DNA of 64,000 nt from Mantamonas sphyraenae (Eukaryota; CRuMs; Mantamonadidae). The first letter of the stretch is position 1, and each line of letters starts with the position of its first letter. Under the pieces are notes generated by a model that had not been told where the DNA came from, did not search any database, and saw only the letters and a list, made by a program, of their open reading frames with translations. The translations under genes were made by a program, and so were the position numbers. The DNA is taken from the NCBI GenBank assembly GCA_026936335.1, contig JAPMXV010000053.1:1-64000 (forward strand), written 5' to 3'. Shown here piece by piece: positions 47,701 to 58,900 of this stretch.

Positions 47701-50087
47701 CCATGGCCGGCCGAGGCGTGGTTGTGGATGACTACATGCCACAGGCACGTGGCGCGGCTGGAAGAAACAGTCGCAACAAGGACGAGCAGGAAGCCGGAGA
47801 TGACAACATGTCGGTGGTGTCGTTCGATGGAAGTGTTGCATCATCAGGGAACGCCTTGGGCATGATTCTGATCGATGAGTACGACGCAAGAAGTGCATCG
47901 GACACCAGATCGGACAGGCCTTCGGGAGGCCTCTCACCACAAGTCTCCACGCATGCAAGAAACGGCAAGGCGGGCCAGGAGGAAGAATCGTTGATTGATG
48001 TGGACTGGAACTTTTTCGATCGGCGAACTGCGGCCGCACTTGAGGACAAGGCACGAGGTGCGGAAGTGCCACGCGCACAGGCGTCAAGTGACGTCAAGCG
48101 AGGCAAAAGTGTGCTGGTTGGAAAGGAGGGGGCACACTTTGCAGAGGTGGACGCAGCAGGATTTGGCGTGGTGACTGCTGGGCAAGCAGCACCATCTCAG
48201 CGGAAGGGAGCCGGCTCGTATGTGGACACGCAAAGATACTTGTTGTATGAAGATGAGGAACAAGGAGTGTACGTGTTGCTTGACGACGATGTATTGGCGC
48301 AGAGCAGCCGGGCCAAGGGGTCTGCGTCGCACCGTACATCGAGCCGGCGAGCGCGAAAGCGTGCGGCCAAACGTCGCCGACAACGGGCAGCGCGAGCAGC
48401 TCGGCGCAAGAGAGAGCGAGCGATGAGTAGCAGTAGCAGCAGCGGAGGGAGCAGCAGCAGTGGCAGCAGTGGTGGAGGATACTCGAGCGATGAGCTTGCG
48501 CCGGAAAGGTATGTGAACTTTGATCCGGAGAACATGGGATTCGATTTGTGTGCGTTTGTGCGCGAGTATTACATTACCAAGCCACACCCGCTGGAGGAGA
48601 GCAAGACGGATTTGCCCGCACGGTATCCGAACCCAGTGGCGCAGTTCTCGCTGCAGGGAATCAACGTGTCGTGGCGCATGTACGATGGCCTGGATTGGGG
48701 CGAGCGGTCGCAAGTCGGTCTCCAAACCATCGACACAAGTGCAGTTGTGCCGCAGGCACGTGAGCGGCAGGAAGAAGAAGGAGGTGAGGACGACGACGAC
48801 GGAGGCAAGAGAAAGGCGGAAACCGGGGAAGCCGAGTTTGTGACGGTGGACACCGAGGCATCGAGCATCAAGCGCACACGGGACACTGAGAACCACTTGC
48901 GAGTGGACATTGGGAACCTGGGAGTGATGGTGTACGAATTTGAACCTGGGCTGCTGTATGTGTCGCGGCTTGTTGTGACGATGGAGACGCTGTATGTGGA
49001 GGACTGTGTGAGCACATCACACTGGAAGGGGATGGTGGACAACTGGAAGGCAACGGCATGGCCGCGAGACCCCGGTGCGCCGCAGTTCCGCATGGAGATG
49101 GACACGGTGAAACCAAACGGACCGAATGGGAGCAAGGAAACAAGGCTGAAGCTTGCGCTGATGCCGCTGCGCGCACGTGTGGATCAGGACGCGCTGGACT
49201 TGTTGATTCGCAGCGTGACGTTCCCCAGTGCGCCCGTTATTGTGCCGTCTGGGTACCAGGAGAGCGAGGCGTACTTCCAGTTGTTCAAGTTCCGGCAGAT
49301 GCACGTCAAGGTGGACTACAAACCGAAGCATGTGCAGTACAGCCAGCTGCACTCGCAACCGGCCGAGGCCGTCAAGCTGCTCATCCTGGAAGGGGCCGAG
49401 TTTGACCTGGCCCCAATCCATGCCAACGGATTGACGGGCTGGGATGGAGTGCTGGAAGCCATGGTGGACACCTGGGTGCCGCATATCACGTCAACCCAGG
49501 TGTATCAGTACCTGTCGGCTGTGCAGCCGATCCGATCCTTTGTTCGTTTGTCGCAAGGGGTGGCAGACCTGGTTGTACTTCCTGTGCAGCAGTATCGCAA
49601 GGACCAGCGTCTGGTCAAGGGATTGCAGATGGGCACGCGTTCATTTTTGAAGACGGTGACGATGGAGGCCATCAATATCACCAACCAGATGGCTGTGGGT
49701 GCACAGACACTGTTGGAAGGCGTGGATGGCTACCTGGAAGGCTCCAGCGGCGGCGAGGCGAACGAAGCACAGAACTCGTCGTCCAGTTCGTCGCGAAGCA
49801 GGTATGCACGCCAACCTCTGTCGACGAGAGAGGGCATGAATGCAGCGTATGACAGCGTGGCGCGTGGACTGGATGACGCTGCGAGAACAGTGTATTTCGT
49901 GCCGCTGGAACAGTACCGAAAGGAGGGCGTGGGCAGCGCGGTGGGATCTCTGGTGAAGGGCGTGCCTGTGGCAGTGATCAAACCGATGATTGGCGTGTCG
50001 GAGGCTCTGTCCAAGGCGTTGTTGGGCATGCGCAACCACCTGGATCCGGAGCTTCAGTCAGAGGTGGCGGCCAAGTACAAGCGCTGA
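42290..50087 (+). CDS. ATG2: Autophagy-related protein 2 (lipid-transfer bridge)
   Basis: ATG2 is a rod-like lipid-transfer protein linking ER and growing autophagosome membrane. Exons are 42290-42298 (only MDQ), 42380-42511, 42635-42824 and 42958-50087; all phases agree and give 2486 residues. The chorein-type N-terminus reads 'LLGRFLNNELEPGQLSVQMADG' and 'VHLLWGYFGSVRAHIPW'. The C-terminus carries the diagnostic ATG2 segment 'VQPIRSFVRLSQGVADLVVLP', 'YRKDQRLVKGLQMGTRSF', and later 'REGMNAAYDSVARGLDDAA' and 'VIKPMIGVSEALSKALLGMRN'. The middle contains long acidic and poly-Ser stretches. VPS13 is the related alternative but lacks this C-terminus. Confidence 0.95.
44697..44727 (+). repeat. (AGC)n microsatellite in ATG2 coding region
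   Basis: About ten AGC units encode a poly-Ser tract in a low-complexity linker. A second, shorter AGC run lies at about 45620-45641 and also encodes serine. Confidence 0.9.
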
Positions 50088-50105
50088 CGGATGGGGAGTG
50101 CAAAT

Positions 50106-51969
50106 TCATTCGTTCGCGGCAACCAAGACGATTTCAGAGCACTTTTCGTAGACGCGACGGTACAGCTTGTGCCAATCGAGGAGGTCGCCGCGGACGCGAG
50201 CAAAGTCCACCATTTTGAGCTCTTTGGTCATGAGGTAGATAGTCACAGTAAAGTTGAGAGAGCCCTTGTTGGTACTGGTGGAACATTTGAAGGTGTAACT
50301 GTTGTCATCGAGTTCGTACTGTGTGGAAAACTCGTCAAGGATGTTGCTGACGGTGCGGATGATGTCCTCGACCTCGCACTCTGAGGAAAACTTGGTGAGG
50401 CGTTTGACCTTTTCGGTTTTTGCACCCCCCTGAAGCATGCGCGAAAGGTCAAACGCACCAGACATGGAGATGAGGTCAAAGGCAGTGAGTTTGAGCGGGC
50501 CAGAGGAGCTGCTTGAGGAAGACTCTGTGCTCATCTGCTCCTCCTCGGCCTCTTCAAACTCTGTGTCCTCCTGCACTTGCTCCTTGAGTAGCTCGACATC
50601 GTCTTGTTTGTCCTCTTGCGGAGAGTACTTGCTGTAGATTCGGGGTGAAAGGGAACAGGAGGGCGCGGGTCAGCGAGAGGAAAGCGAAAACGGTGTTGTC
50701 GCACCAACCAGCGAAGCACATACACTTGGAACCACGGGTGCTCCTTGATATCTTGTAAGGTGGCTCTGTTTTGCGGTTCCGGATCGAGAATCATCGCGAG
50801 GAGTTCTGCGGCGTGTAGCAAGGGGACAGCGACAAAGAAGGGTGTCAGGACGCACGGGGAGGGAGAGATGTGAGGATGGCAGGAGGGGGATGGGGAGGAC
50901 AGGAGGACATACCTCGTGTCTCGTTGCTGAACCAAGGTGGACACTTGTAGTCGGCCTCTTCAATCTTGCGGAAAAGTTCGTCGGTGTTGGATTCTTCAAA
51001 GGGAAGGACTTGGGGACGGGCGAAGGACGGGGTTAGGGTGAGTGTGTATGTGGCAAAAGGGAAATGGGAAACGAGTGACAGGGTGGATGGGGCAGGCACA
51101 CACGTACAACCAGCGAGAAATACATACAGGATGACGCCACAAGACCAAATGTCTGCTGCGGCGCCATCGTAGCCGCTGTGGCTGAGCACTTCAGGGGCAA
51201 CGTAGTTGGGTGTGCCACAGGTGGTGGTGAGCAGGTAGTCGCTATTTTCGCCTTGCTGGAGGGCTGACAGGCCAAAGTCACTGATCTTCAGCGTGCCGTC
51301 CTCATCCAAGAGCAAGTTCTCGGGCTTGAGGTCGCGGTGAAACACCCCCTGGCGATGGCAGTACTCCACACCCTCTATCAGCTGCTGGAAGTACTTTCGG
51401 CTCGTGTCCTCGCTGAAGCGTCCCTCGTTGACTGGAGGGTAGGGTGGTGCATGAGGAGCAAGGGTGCACGTTGCTGAGGGTGTGAGGCCAAGTGCCAGGA
51501 ACGGTCGTGCGCAAACCGGAAAAAAACGCAGGGGCGGTAGAGTCGGATGGAGAGAAGGCAGGGAGGAGGAAATCAAGTCGGTTGCGATTTGGAACAGATG
51601 GGCATGGGTGGCAACGGCGTGGTGGCAGATTGGGAAAGAGGGGGAACCCGTGGTGGGGTGGACCAACGTACCAAGTTTGTAAAAGAGCTCGCCACCGTTG
51701 ACCAGCTCCATGACGAGATAGATCTTTGTGTGGGAGACAAGGACGTCCAAGAGGTTGACGACGTGACGCTGTCGGATGAGTTTCATGATTGAGATCTCCT
51801 TCTTGATCTGCTCGCTCATGTTCTGCTGGAGAATCATCTTTTTGTCGAGAATCTTTATGGCCACGGGTTGGTTGCTCTGTGTGTCGACGGCATACTTGAC
51901 CTTACCAAAGGTGCCTGTGCCAAGCACCCGTCCGAGGTTGTACTTGCCAACCCGCTTGATCACGGACAT
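50106..51969 (-). CDS. CIPK-type protein kinase with canonical NAF and KA1 regions
   Basis: The five exons are 51969-51672, 51431-51108, 51008-50913, 50805-50724 and 50631-50106; all phases agree and give 441 residues, the typical plant CIPK length. The kinase domain has GTGTFGKV, AIKILDKK, HRDLKPEN, DFGLSALQQ and 'CGTPNYVAPE'; the third junction restores 'VFLAGFLPFEE'. The NAF motif is 'LTAFDLISMSGAFDLSRML' (about 315-333), very close to the plant NAF consensus (NAFDLISMS). A KA1-like domain follows to the end. In plants the NAF segment binds CBL calcium sensors and relieves autoinhibition; a CBL partner elsewhere in this genome is inferred. It is convergent with ATG2 by 18 bp and divergent from RNase H2B by 66 bp. 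Confidence 0.93.
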
Positions 51970-52035
51970 GCGGCCAGTGACAACGAACGGGACCCGGGAA
52001 ACGTTGCGCCGCGGGACGCAACACCGTCCCCGTGC

Positions 52036-53263
52036 ATGTCTTCGTCTTCTTCGAGCCTGCTGCGCCGCACCAGCAGCAACGCGGCAGAAACATCCTCGGC
52101 GTCGTCGACAACGACGTTGTCCAAAATCGATGACGGGTCGCGCGACTACCGTGTGTTCCTTGTGGACAGCGACGACGGGACGTTCCAGGTGCCCACCACC
52201 AACGAGCGCGAGATGGGCCGGTTCATCAAGCTGCCGCGGCCCGGTTTGGCCAAGGGCACGCGTGCTCTGTACTTGCTGAGCAACAAGGATGTGCTGTTGG
52301 AGGTGCAGGCGCTGCGTCCCGAGTTTGCTGCCTGGTTTGTCAACCAGACTGTACAAAAGAGTAGGTGGATGCAGTGTGTTTGGTTGTCCCGAATGGTTAT
52401 GGTCACACGCCTTTATGGACGCGAATGTAGCGTGAATGGTTCGCCCGTCTCGCAACTTGGCAAGGCAGGGGGAAGCAGATGTGTGTTGTGTGATCAGCGC
52501 AGGTTGATCACACCAAGCTGACTCGTGCGGACGTTCCCTTGCAGACGGCAACATGCATCTGTGCACGCCGATAGACCTTTCATTCGTTATGCTGCCGCTT
52601 CTGGAAGAGGAGAAGCGGGCTTCGTCGTTTGTGTCAGCAGAGACGATGCTGTATGAGCAGGACGACGTGGTGTTTCGCGAGCTGCTTCGGTGTCCGGCCT
52701 TGCCAAAGGCGCTGGCACGCATCTGCGAGGTGGACCAGAGCCACAGCGACGCACAAGGCAATCCCATGGCCATGTACCGTCTGGACAAGGACAAGGTGAT
52801 GAAGTGGCTGCAGAGCAAGGTGAAGACGGTTGCGTTGAAGTATGCTGCGACGACGGGAGCCAACGCAGTGCGCAGAGCACAGAGTTCGAATGTGGTGTGG
52901 CGAAGTGCACAGATGTCCAGCCAGGGATCGATGGGTTCGGCGCTTACGAGCACAGAGGCCATCACCCTTGCGGTGGGGATGGTGTGTGAGTACCTGGACA
53001 CGCTGTGGGCGGACGCCCTCAAGGCACACTTCCACATGGAGACCAGCAAAGACAAGGCGGCAAAGGCAAAAGCAAAGGCAAAGACACAGAGCAGCACGAG
53101 CGAACGCAAGAGGGAGGAGATGGAGAGCGAGGAAAGCAGCAGCAGCGAGTCAAACTCGCAGGAGCCCAGTCGCAAGAAACAGCGCGTGGTCAAAGTTGTG
53201 AAGGAGGTGAAGCCGTTGCCAAAGGGACAAAAGACAATGATGTCGTTCTTTGGAGGAAAATGA
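52036..53263 (+). CDS. RNASEH2B: Ribonuclease H2 subunit B
   Basis: This accessory subunit of the nuclear enzyme removes ribonucleotides and RNA-DNA hybrids. Exons 52036-52360 and 52545-53263 (donor GTAGGT, acceptor TTGCAG) give 347 residues. The N-terminal triple-barrel region includes 'FIKLPRPGLAKGTRALYLL'. The junction restores 'NGNMHLCTPIDLSFVMLPLL', the conserved segment of the Ydr279/RNase H2B family. The tail is basic with Ser/Glu and ends QKTMMSFFGGK, a PIP box (Q-x-x-M-x-x-F-F) for PCNA binding, as in the animal protein. The 38-bp gap to TPT1 downstream is short but both genes read the same way. Confidence 0.93.
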
Positions 53264-53301
53264 ACAATCAAGCGCCGGCGCGGCCATTCTGAAGTTCACC
53301 G

Positions 53302-53922
53302 ATGTCGCAAAGTGGTGGCAGACGCCCCAACGCACGCCAGGTGAACCGCACGGCGCGTTTCATCACAAAGCTGTTGCGACACACGGCGGAGGAGGAGGGA
53401 CTTGCGATCGATAACAACGGTTGGGTGGACGTGGAGGAGTTGCTGGAGCTGCTGACGGTGAAACGGCACACGGCGGACCTGGAACTGGTGCAACAGATTG
53501 TGGAAGACGACAAAAAGGGAAGGTTGCAGTTGGAACAGGTGGACGAGTTGCAATGGCGGATTCGAGCCAACCAGGGTCACAGCATGAAGAGCGTGTCGAT
53601 GGAAAGCGACTACAAACGGATCACCGACGCGTCCGAGTACCCGACGGTGGTCCACGGCACGTACTATGCATGCGCAGACGACATTCAAAAGGATGGGCTC
53701 AAGACAATGGGCCGCAATCACATTCACATGGCCAAGGGCCTGCCTGGGGAGGATGGGGTCATCTCGGGCATGCGCTCCACCTGCGAAGTGCTCGTCTACG
53801 TGGACATTGAGGCGGCCATGGAAGCCGGCATCGAGTTTTACGAATCTAACAACGGCGTAGTGTTGACCACAGGGGTGGATGGGGTGCTGCCGCCGGAATT
53901 CCTGCGCTTCGAAAAGCGATGA
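53302..53922 (+). CDS. TPT1: tRNA 2'-phosphotransferase (Tpt1/KptA)
   Basis: This enzyme removes the 2'-phosphate left at the tRNA splice junction by transferring it to NAD+, forming ADP-ribose 1'',2''-cyclic phosphate. It is a single exon of 206 residues, usual for the family. Motifs are in order: 'RFITKLLRHTA' and 'NGWVDVEELL' in the N-terminal winged helix; 'IRANQGHS' (the RxxQGHS signature); 'VVHGTYY' (HGT); 'GLKTMGRNHIHMA' (R and H-x-H); and a final 'NNGVVLTTGV...LPPEFL'. The catalytic Arg/His/Arg/Arg set appears complete. Its presence implies ligation of tRNA halves leaving a 2'-phosphate, the yeast/plant-type pathway. Confidence 0.97.
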   Translation: MSQSGGRRPNARQVNRTARFITKLLRHTAEEEGLAIDNNGWVDVEELLELLTVKRHTADLELVQQIVEDDKKGRLQLEQVDELQWRIRANQGHSMKSVSMESDYKRITDASEYPTVVHGTYYACADDIQKDGLKTMGRNHIHMAKGLPGEDGVISGMRSTCEVLVYVDIEAAMEAGIEFYESNNGVVLTTGVDGVLPPEFLRFEKR

Positions 53923-53957
53923 GTGAATTGTCATCTCTCTCCTCCAACGTGTTCTGT

Positions 53958-55853
53958 TCATTCGCTCTTGGCCTCGCTGTTGCTGTTGCTGCTGCTGCTG
54001 CTGCCCTTTTGTTTCTGCTTGAGCTTGAGCATTTGCTGCTGGTAGGTCTTGACCTTTGCAAGGAGGCCCTTTGCGTGCTCGTCCTCGGTAAAGTGCTTGC
54101 GGACGGGTTCGAGGAGCAGGTTGACGTAGGTTGCGGCACAGGCCTTGAGAACCTTGGGATGCACGGCTTCGTTGACAAAGTCAGCCTCGAGATCCTCGTA
54201 GTGGGTGTAGGTCTTGTCGCCGCCCTCCTCCTCGCTACGCTTGACCTCGACTTCGACAAAGGAGTTGAAGACGATGTGCTTCATGTAGTCGAGCACAGGG
54301 TTGTCCTCGACGACGCCAGCAGGGCAGAAGGCGCTGTTCATCTTGCGCTCCACCTCCTTGGCGGTGTCCTCCATGAAGATGGCCGAGTCCGGGTCGCTCT
54401 TGCTCATCTTGGCTTGGCCCTCCTTGAGGCCCATGAGCATGTGATGAGACAGGATGATGGGCTTGTTCTTGCGCTTGATGACGTCGCAGTACTCACGCGC
54501 AAGCATGTTGACCTTGCGCTGGTCCATGCCGAGCTGGCAGATGTCCGCCTTGAGGTGGAAGATGTCTGCGGCCTGCATGCACGGGTAGAAGATCTGCGAG
54601 GCACTAAGGTCATCGCTCTCTGCACGGCCCATAATCTGGCTGCATCGCTTGACACGGGCCAGGTTGTTTGCGCGGGCGATGTTGAGGACGCGGAGCCAGT
54701 ACTCGGAAGCGTGGTCTGTGATGTCGTCCGAGCTCCACACAAACTTGACGTTGTTCATGTCCATGCCACAGGCCGTCCAGACCTCAATCATGTACTCGCC
54801 CACGGTGCGGATCTTCTTCAGGTCGCCACCCATCTTGTTGTTCATGAGGGCAAACCAGTCGGCCACCCAAAACACAAAGGTGCACCCGACCGACGTCAGC
54901 TTGTTGACGTTGATGGCCTTGAGGATGCCCTGTGCAATGTGCACACGGCCGGATGGCTCAAATCCGTCGTACGCAATGGGGTTGGGCTTGTTGGCCAGGA
55001 GGTTGCGCAGCTCTTCAGGCTGAATGCACTCTTCGGCCACCGAGAGGGCGAGTCCGACCTTTTCGTCGAGGCTGCGTCGAAGCACAACGACGGCGTGCAC
55101 AACCAGCCACGTGGGAACAACACAGACACAGACGATGTGAGAGAGGGCATGAGGGACGTGAGAGGTGTCAGCGTGGTGATGGTTGGAGGGTAGGAGAGGC
55201 GGGCACTTTGGGGCGGTGGTTTCAGGGCAACGTACGACAGCTCATTGGGGTTGACACGCTCGATGAAGTTGGCGACAACCTCGCTGGCGGCCTCTTCTGC
55301 GGCCTGGGCCACTTGGGCATTGCTGGACATGCCTTCGGAAGCGGCCTTGTCGGTTTCGGAGCCCTTGGTTTGCTTTGCCTTGCCGTCTTTGCCCTTGTTG
55401 CCTCCCTTCTTGCCCTTCTTTCCCTTGCTCTTGACGTCGTCACGGTCAGGCAGCTTGGGCAGCATCAGCTGCATCTGCTGCGAAGCAATCTTGCGCAGCG
55501 CCGACGCGTCGCCCTCCACGTTCAGACGGTTGATCACCTCCTTGGCGCCGTCGACGAGGGTGCCGTATTCCTTCCTGGATTCGACGAAAACGGACCGAGG
55601 CGAGGCGCACAGAGACAACAGCGCAGACACACGGGGAAAGGGGGGAGGGGGGGAGGTCAGTATCCAAGTGGCGGTGGCCATGGAGCAGACAGTGAAGCAC
55701 GTGTATGCGAGGCACTCACTCGTTCTGAGTCACAATGGGTCCTTTGCCCGTGTTCTGAATGGCCCAGCCCTCCTTGGCGCCCAAGTCGTCGATGACTTGC
55801 CACATCTGCAGAGCCAGCTCCTTGGAGAACTGAAGTTCGTCGGTGCTGGACAT
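53958..55853 (-). CDS. YARS: Cytosolic tyrosyl-tRNA synthetase
   Basis: Exons 55853-55720, 55574-55236 and 55071-53958 give 528 residues. The catalytic core in exon 3 carries the class I signatures: 'YDGFEPSGRVHIAQG' (HIGH box as HIAQ), 'FVFWVADWFALMNNKMGGDL', 'QLGMDQRKVNMLARE' for tyrosine/ATP binding, and the loop 'QAKMSKSDPDSAIFMED' (KMSKS). This is the archaeal/eukaryotic-type enzyme. It lacks the animal EMAPII-like C-terminal domain; the tail is a short Lys/Gln/Ser stretch. An N-terminal extension of about 145 residues, helical then strongly basic (GKKGKKGGNKGKDGK), precedes the core and may aid tRNA binding. Confidence 0.96.
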
Positions 55854-55910
55854 GTTGTGGTTGTGTGTTCCTCGAGTGGGATGTGGTGGCCCCGAGTGCG
55901 CCAAGAAAAC

Positions 55911-55960
55911 CCGCACACACACACACGCACCCACACACATACACACACACACACACACCA
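55911..55960 (+). repeat. CA-rich tract at divergent promoter
   Basis: Nearly uninterrupted CACACA sequence lies just upstream of the FHA/SAP gene start, within the 107-bp gap shared with the TyrRS gene. Similar CA tracts occur upstream of or inside introns of other genes here (14085-14115, 16316-16330, 25131-25160, 27488-27500). Confidence 0.8.
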
Positions 55961-58900
55961 ATGAGCACCGAAGACGCATTTGCATTTGTTACTGTCATCC
56001 GGCGGGACAACCGGGATGGCCAGGCGTTGCCCTTGACGGACACGATGGACATCATGTTTGGCCGGTGAGTTGGACCGTTTGAATTGTGGCGCGATCCTGC
56101 GCGGGACGCTGTGTGGCACGCAAAAAGGGAGAGGGTCCGTGCAGGTTTGCTGACGCGCACACATGTGTACATACACATTCACCTTTTGCCACAGAGCCGC
56201 GGATGTGGATGTGCGCATCCAACTGAAAAACGTGAGCAAGAAGCACGCTCTGCTGGAGGCGGACGACATGGGCCACCTTTTCCTCGCCAACCAGAGCAAG
56301 CGCAACCATACCTACGTGAACGGCAAGGCCATTGGCGAGCGCACTCGTCTCAACGACGGAGATGTGTTTGCCATCGGCGACCGCAAGTTCCGCATCGACT
56401 ACGGTGAGTGTGTGCAAACACCCCAGTTCAAACTGGGTTCTGACACCTGGCCGTTGCCGAAAAGCGCGCGCAAAAAAAGTCCGGCCACACATCTTGCCTG
56501 CTCACACCCACACCACTTTCCTCCCCAACTCACCTGATACTCCATGCAATACTGTGCCAAATACCCACTCATCTGCATCTTCCCGTCACCTACCACAGAC
56601 AAGAACTTCCTCAAGTACCTGAACAAGCTGGAGGAGTCTGGCGACAGCTTTGTGTTTGCTTCACCAGTCCCCAGCAGCAGCGCCAAGAAGGGCAAGAAGG
56701 CAGCACGCCGCAGCAGCTCGAGCAACGAAGAGAACAACGCAGCAAGCAGCAACATGGAAGCCAGCGATGCGGCGGAGGCTGAGGAGGTGACGATGGCCCA
56801 GAGGCTGCCGACACCCCTCCGCAAGGACATCCAGAAGCGCAGGCAGTCTGTGTCGCTGGTGGAGGCCGCCATGATGGAAGAGGCCAAGGAGCAGCAGGAG
56901 GAGAGCGAGACGCAGCAGCGTAAGTTGAACACCCCGCTGCGCGTCGAAATCACAGCTGCAGCCAGCAAGGCCAGCCAGCGCCGCCGCGACCGTGAAGCCA
57001 AGGCACGCGAGGAACAAGAGCAGACTGTGGCCACAATCGACGTGGAGCTGGACGACAAGGAGCCGCACACACCGGAGCCGCAACAGAGTGCACCGGCCAA
57101 GAAGAGCAGCAGCAAGAAGCGATCGGCCAAGAAGAAGAAGAAGAAGACGCTGCCTACGCCCATCCGCGCCCAGATCCAGGAGCGCCGCCACTCGCCGCAG
57201 CAGGCCGAGTACGAGGTGGAACTGGACCAGTACGAGGAACAGGTGCGTGAGGAAGAGGAGAAGGAGGACATGATGGAGACCGAGGAGGCAGCCGCCGTTG
57301 AGGACTCGCTTGCAGCGCAGTTTGGAGCGGCAGCGGCCGAGGAGGACGAGGACGACACTGAAGACGAGGCGGAGCACTTTGTCACTGCGCCGTCGACGCC
57401 AGCAGAGGACCAGGCACAGTGGGAGGAAGATGGCGAAATCGATTGGGAGCAGGACGCAGCCGACTGGACCGAGCCGGTGATCCGCAAGACGCTCAAGACG
57501 CCGCTGGCAAAGGAGATCCGCCAGCACATCTTTTATCCGGACAGCACGCCCGAGAACACACCCGAGGCCCCCAAGCAGAACGGCATGGCCACCCCCAAGC
57601 AGCACATCTTCTTTTCACCGGCATCCGAGGCCGACAGCGAGGCTGAGTGGCTGGATGACACCGACACGCTGGCAGTGCGCCATGCCGTGCGCGGACGCAA
57701 GGCCCTGGCCACGCCGGCACGTGCCATGGTGGAGTCGCGCCGCCTGTCTGCCCTGAACGGCAACGCCACGGGCGAGGCTGACGAGTGGAGCGACGACGAG
57801 GCAGAGGAAGAGGACGCAGAGGTTCTGGCCAAGTGGAATCTGGCGGCTCACCCAACGCCCGTGCGTGACTCTGTGCAGAAGCGTCGCCAAACGTGGGGCA
57901 GCACTGCCGACGAGGTGGAGGCATGGAGCGAAGACGAGGCCGACGCCGAGGCCGACGCCGAGCCCGAGCAGCAAGAAGAGGAAATTGTGGAGCAGACGCC
58001 GCCAGGCAAGCGAGGCAAGCGTCTGGCCACGCCGCTGATGAAGGCCATCCAGGCACGCCGCATTTCCGGCTCGGCCAAAAAGTCGAGCAGCAAGAAGAAA
58101 CAGTCGACGGCGCAGCGTCGCAAGCTGGCGACGCCGATGCGCAAGGCCATCGAGGCCAAGGAGGTGCAGCTGAGGAAGCGCACACCCAGCAAGGCCAAGG
58201 GCAAGGCGGTTGAGGAGACGCAGGAGGAGCAGGAGGCGCCTCTGCGACGCAAGCTGGCCACCCCGACACGCAACCAGATTGTGGAGGAGTTCAAGAAGCG
58301 CACGATGCGCAAGAAGGTGATGAGCCAGAATGCCAACCGCACACCCATCAAGGAGCAGGTGGAGAAACGCCAGAGCCGCTCAGGCAACAAGAACGGCGGA
58401 CTCAGCTCGCCTGGGTTCAAGGCGGAGATGGAGAAGCGACGCCAGTCGATCCGTGGCAGCGAGGGCAAGACACCCGAGCGCAGCTCACAGGACGAGGACG
58501 AGGACGAGGACGACATGATGGACAGTCCCATGGCCACGTCTGCGCGCACGTCGATCCCCACGCCGGTGCGTGAGGAGCTCAAGACCAAGTTTGCGGACGC
58601 TGCGGCACGCAAGCGCAAGGAGATGGACGCCCCCGAGGATGATGCTGAAGCTGAGGCCGAGGTCGAGGAGACAGTCAGCAACAAGCGCCAGCGCGTCGAG
58701 GTGGAGGAAACGGAGGACGAGGTTCCCGAGGCCCAGGAGGAGGAGGTGGAGATCGAAGAGAGCGAAGAGATCGAACAGGTTCCGGAAATTGCTGAGGAAG
58801 AAGCAGCCAAGGAGGCTGAGGTTGAGGCTGAGGAGGAGGCTGAGGTTGAGGCTGAGGAAGAGGTGGAGGTTGAGGAAGAAGAGGAGCCTGAGGTGATTGA

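Noticed and set aside
42935-50087. VPS13 considered for the 2486-residue protein
   Set aside because: The C-terminal 'QPIRSFVRLSQGVADLVVLP' block and 'REGMNAAYDSV' segment are ATG2-specific.
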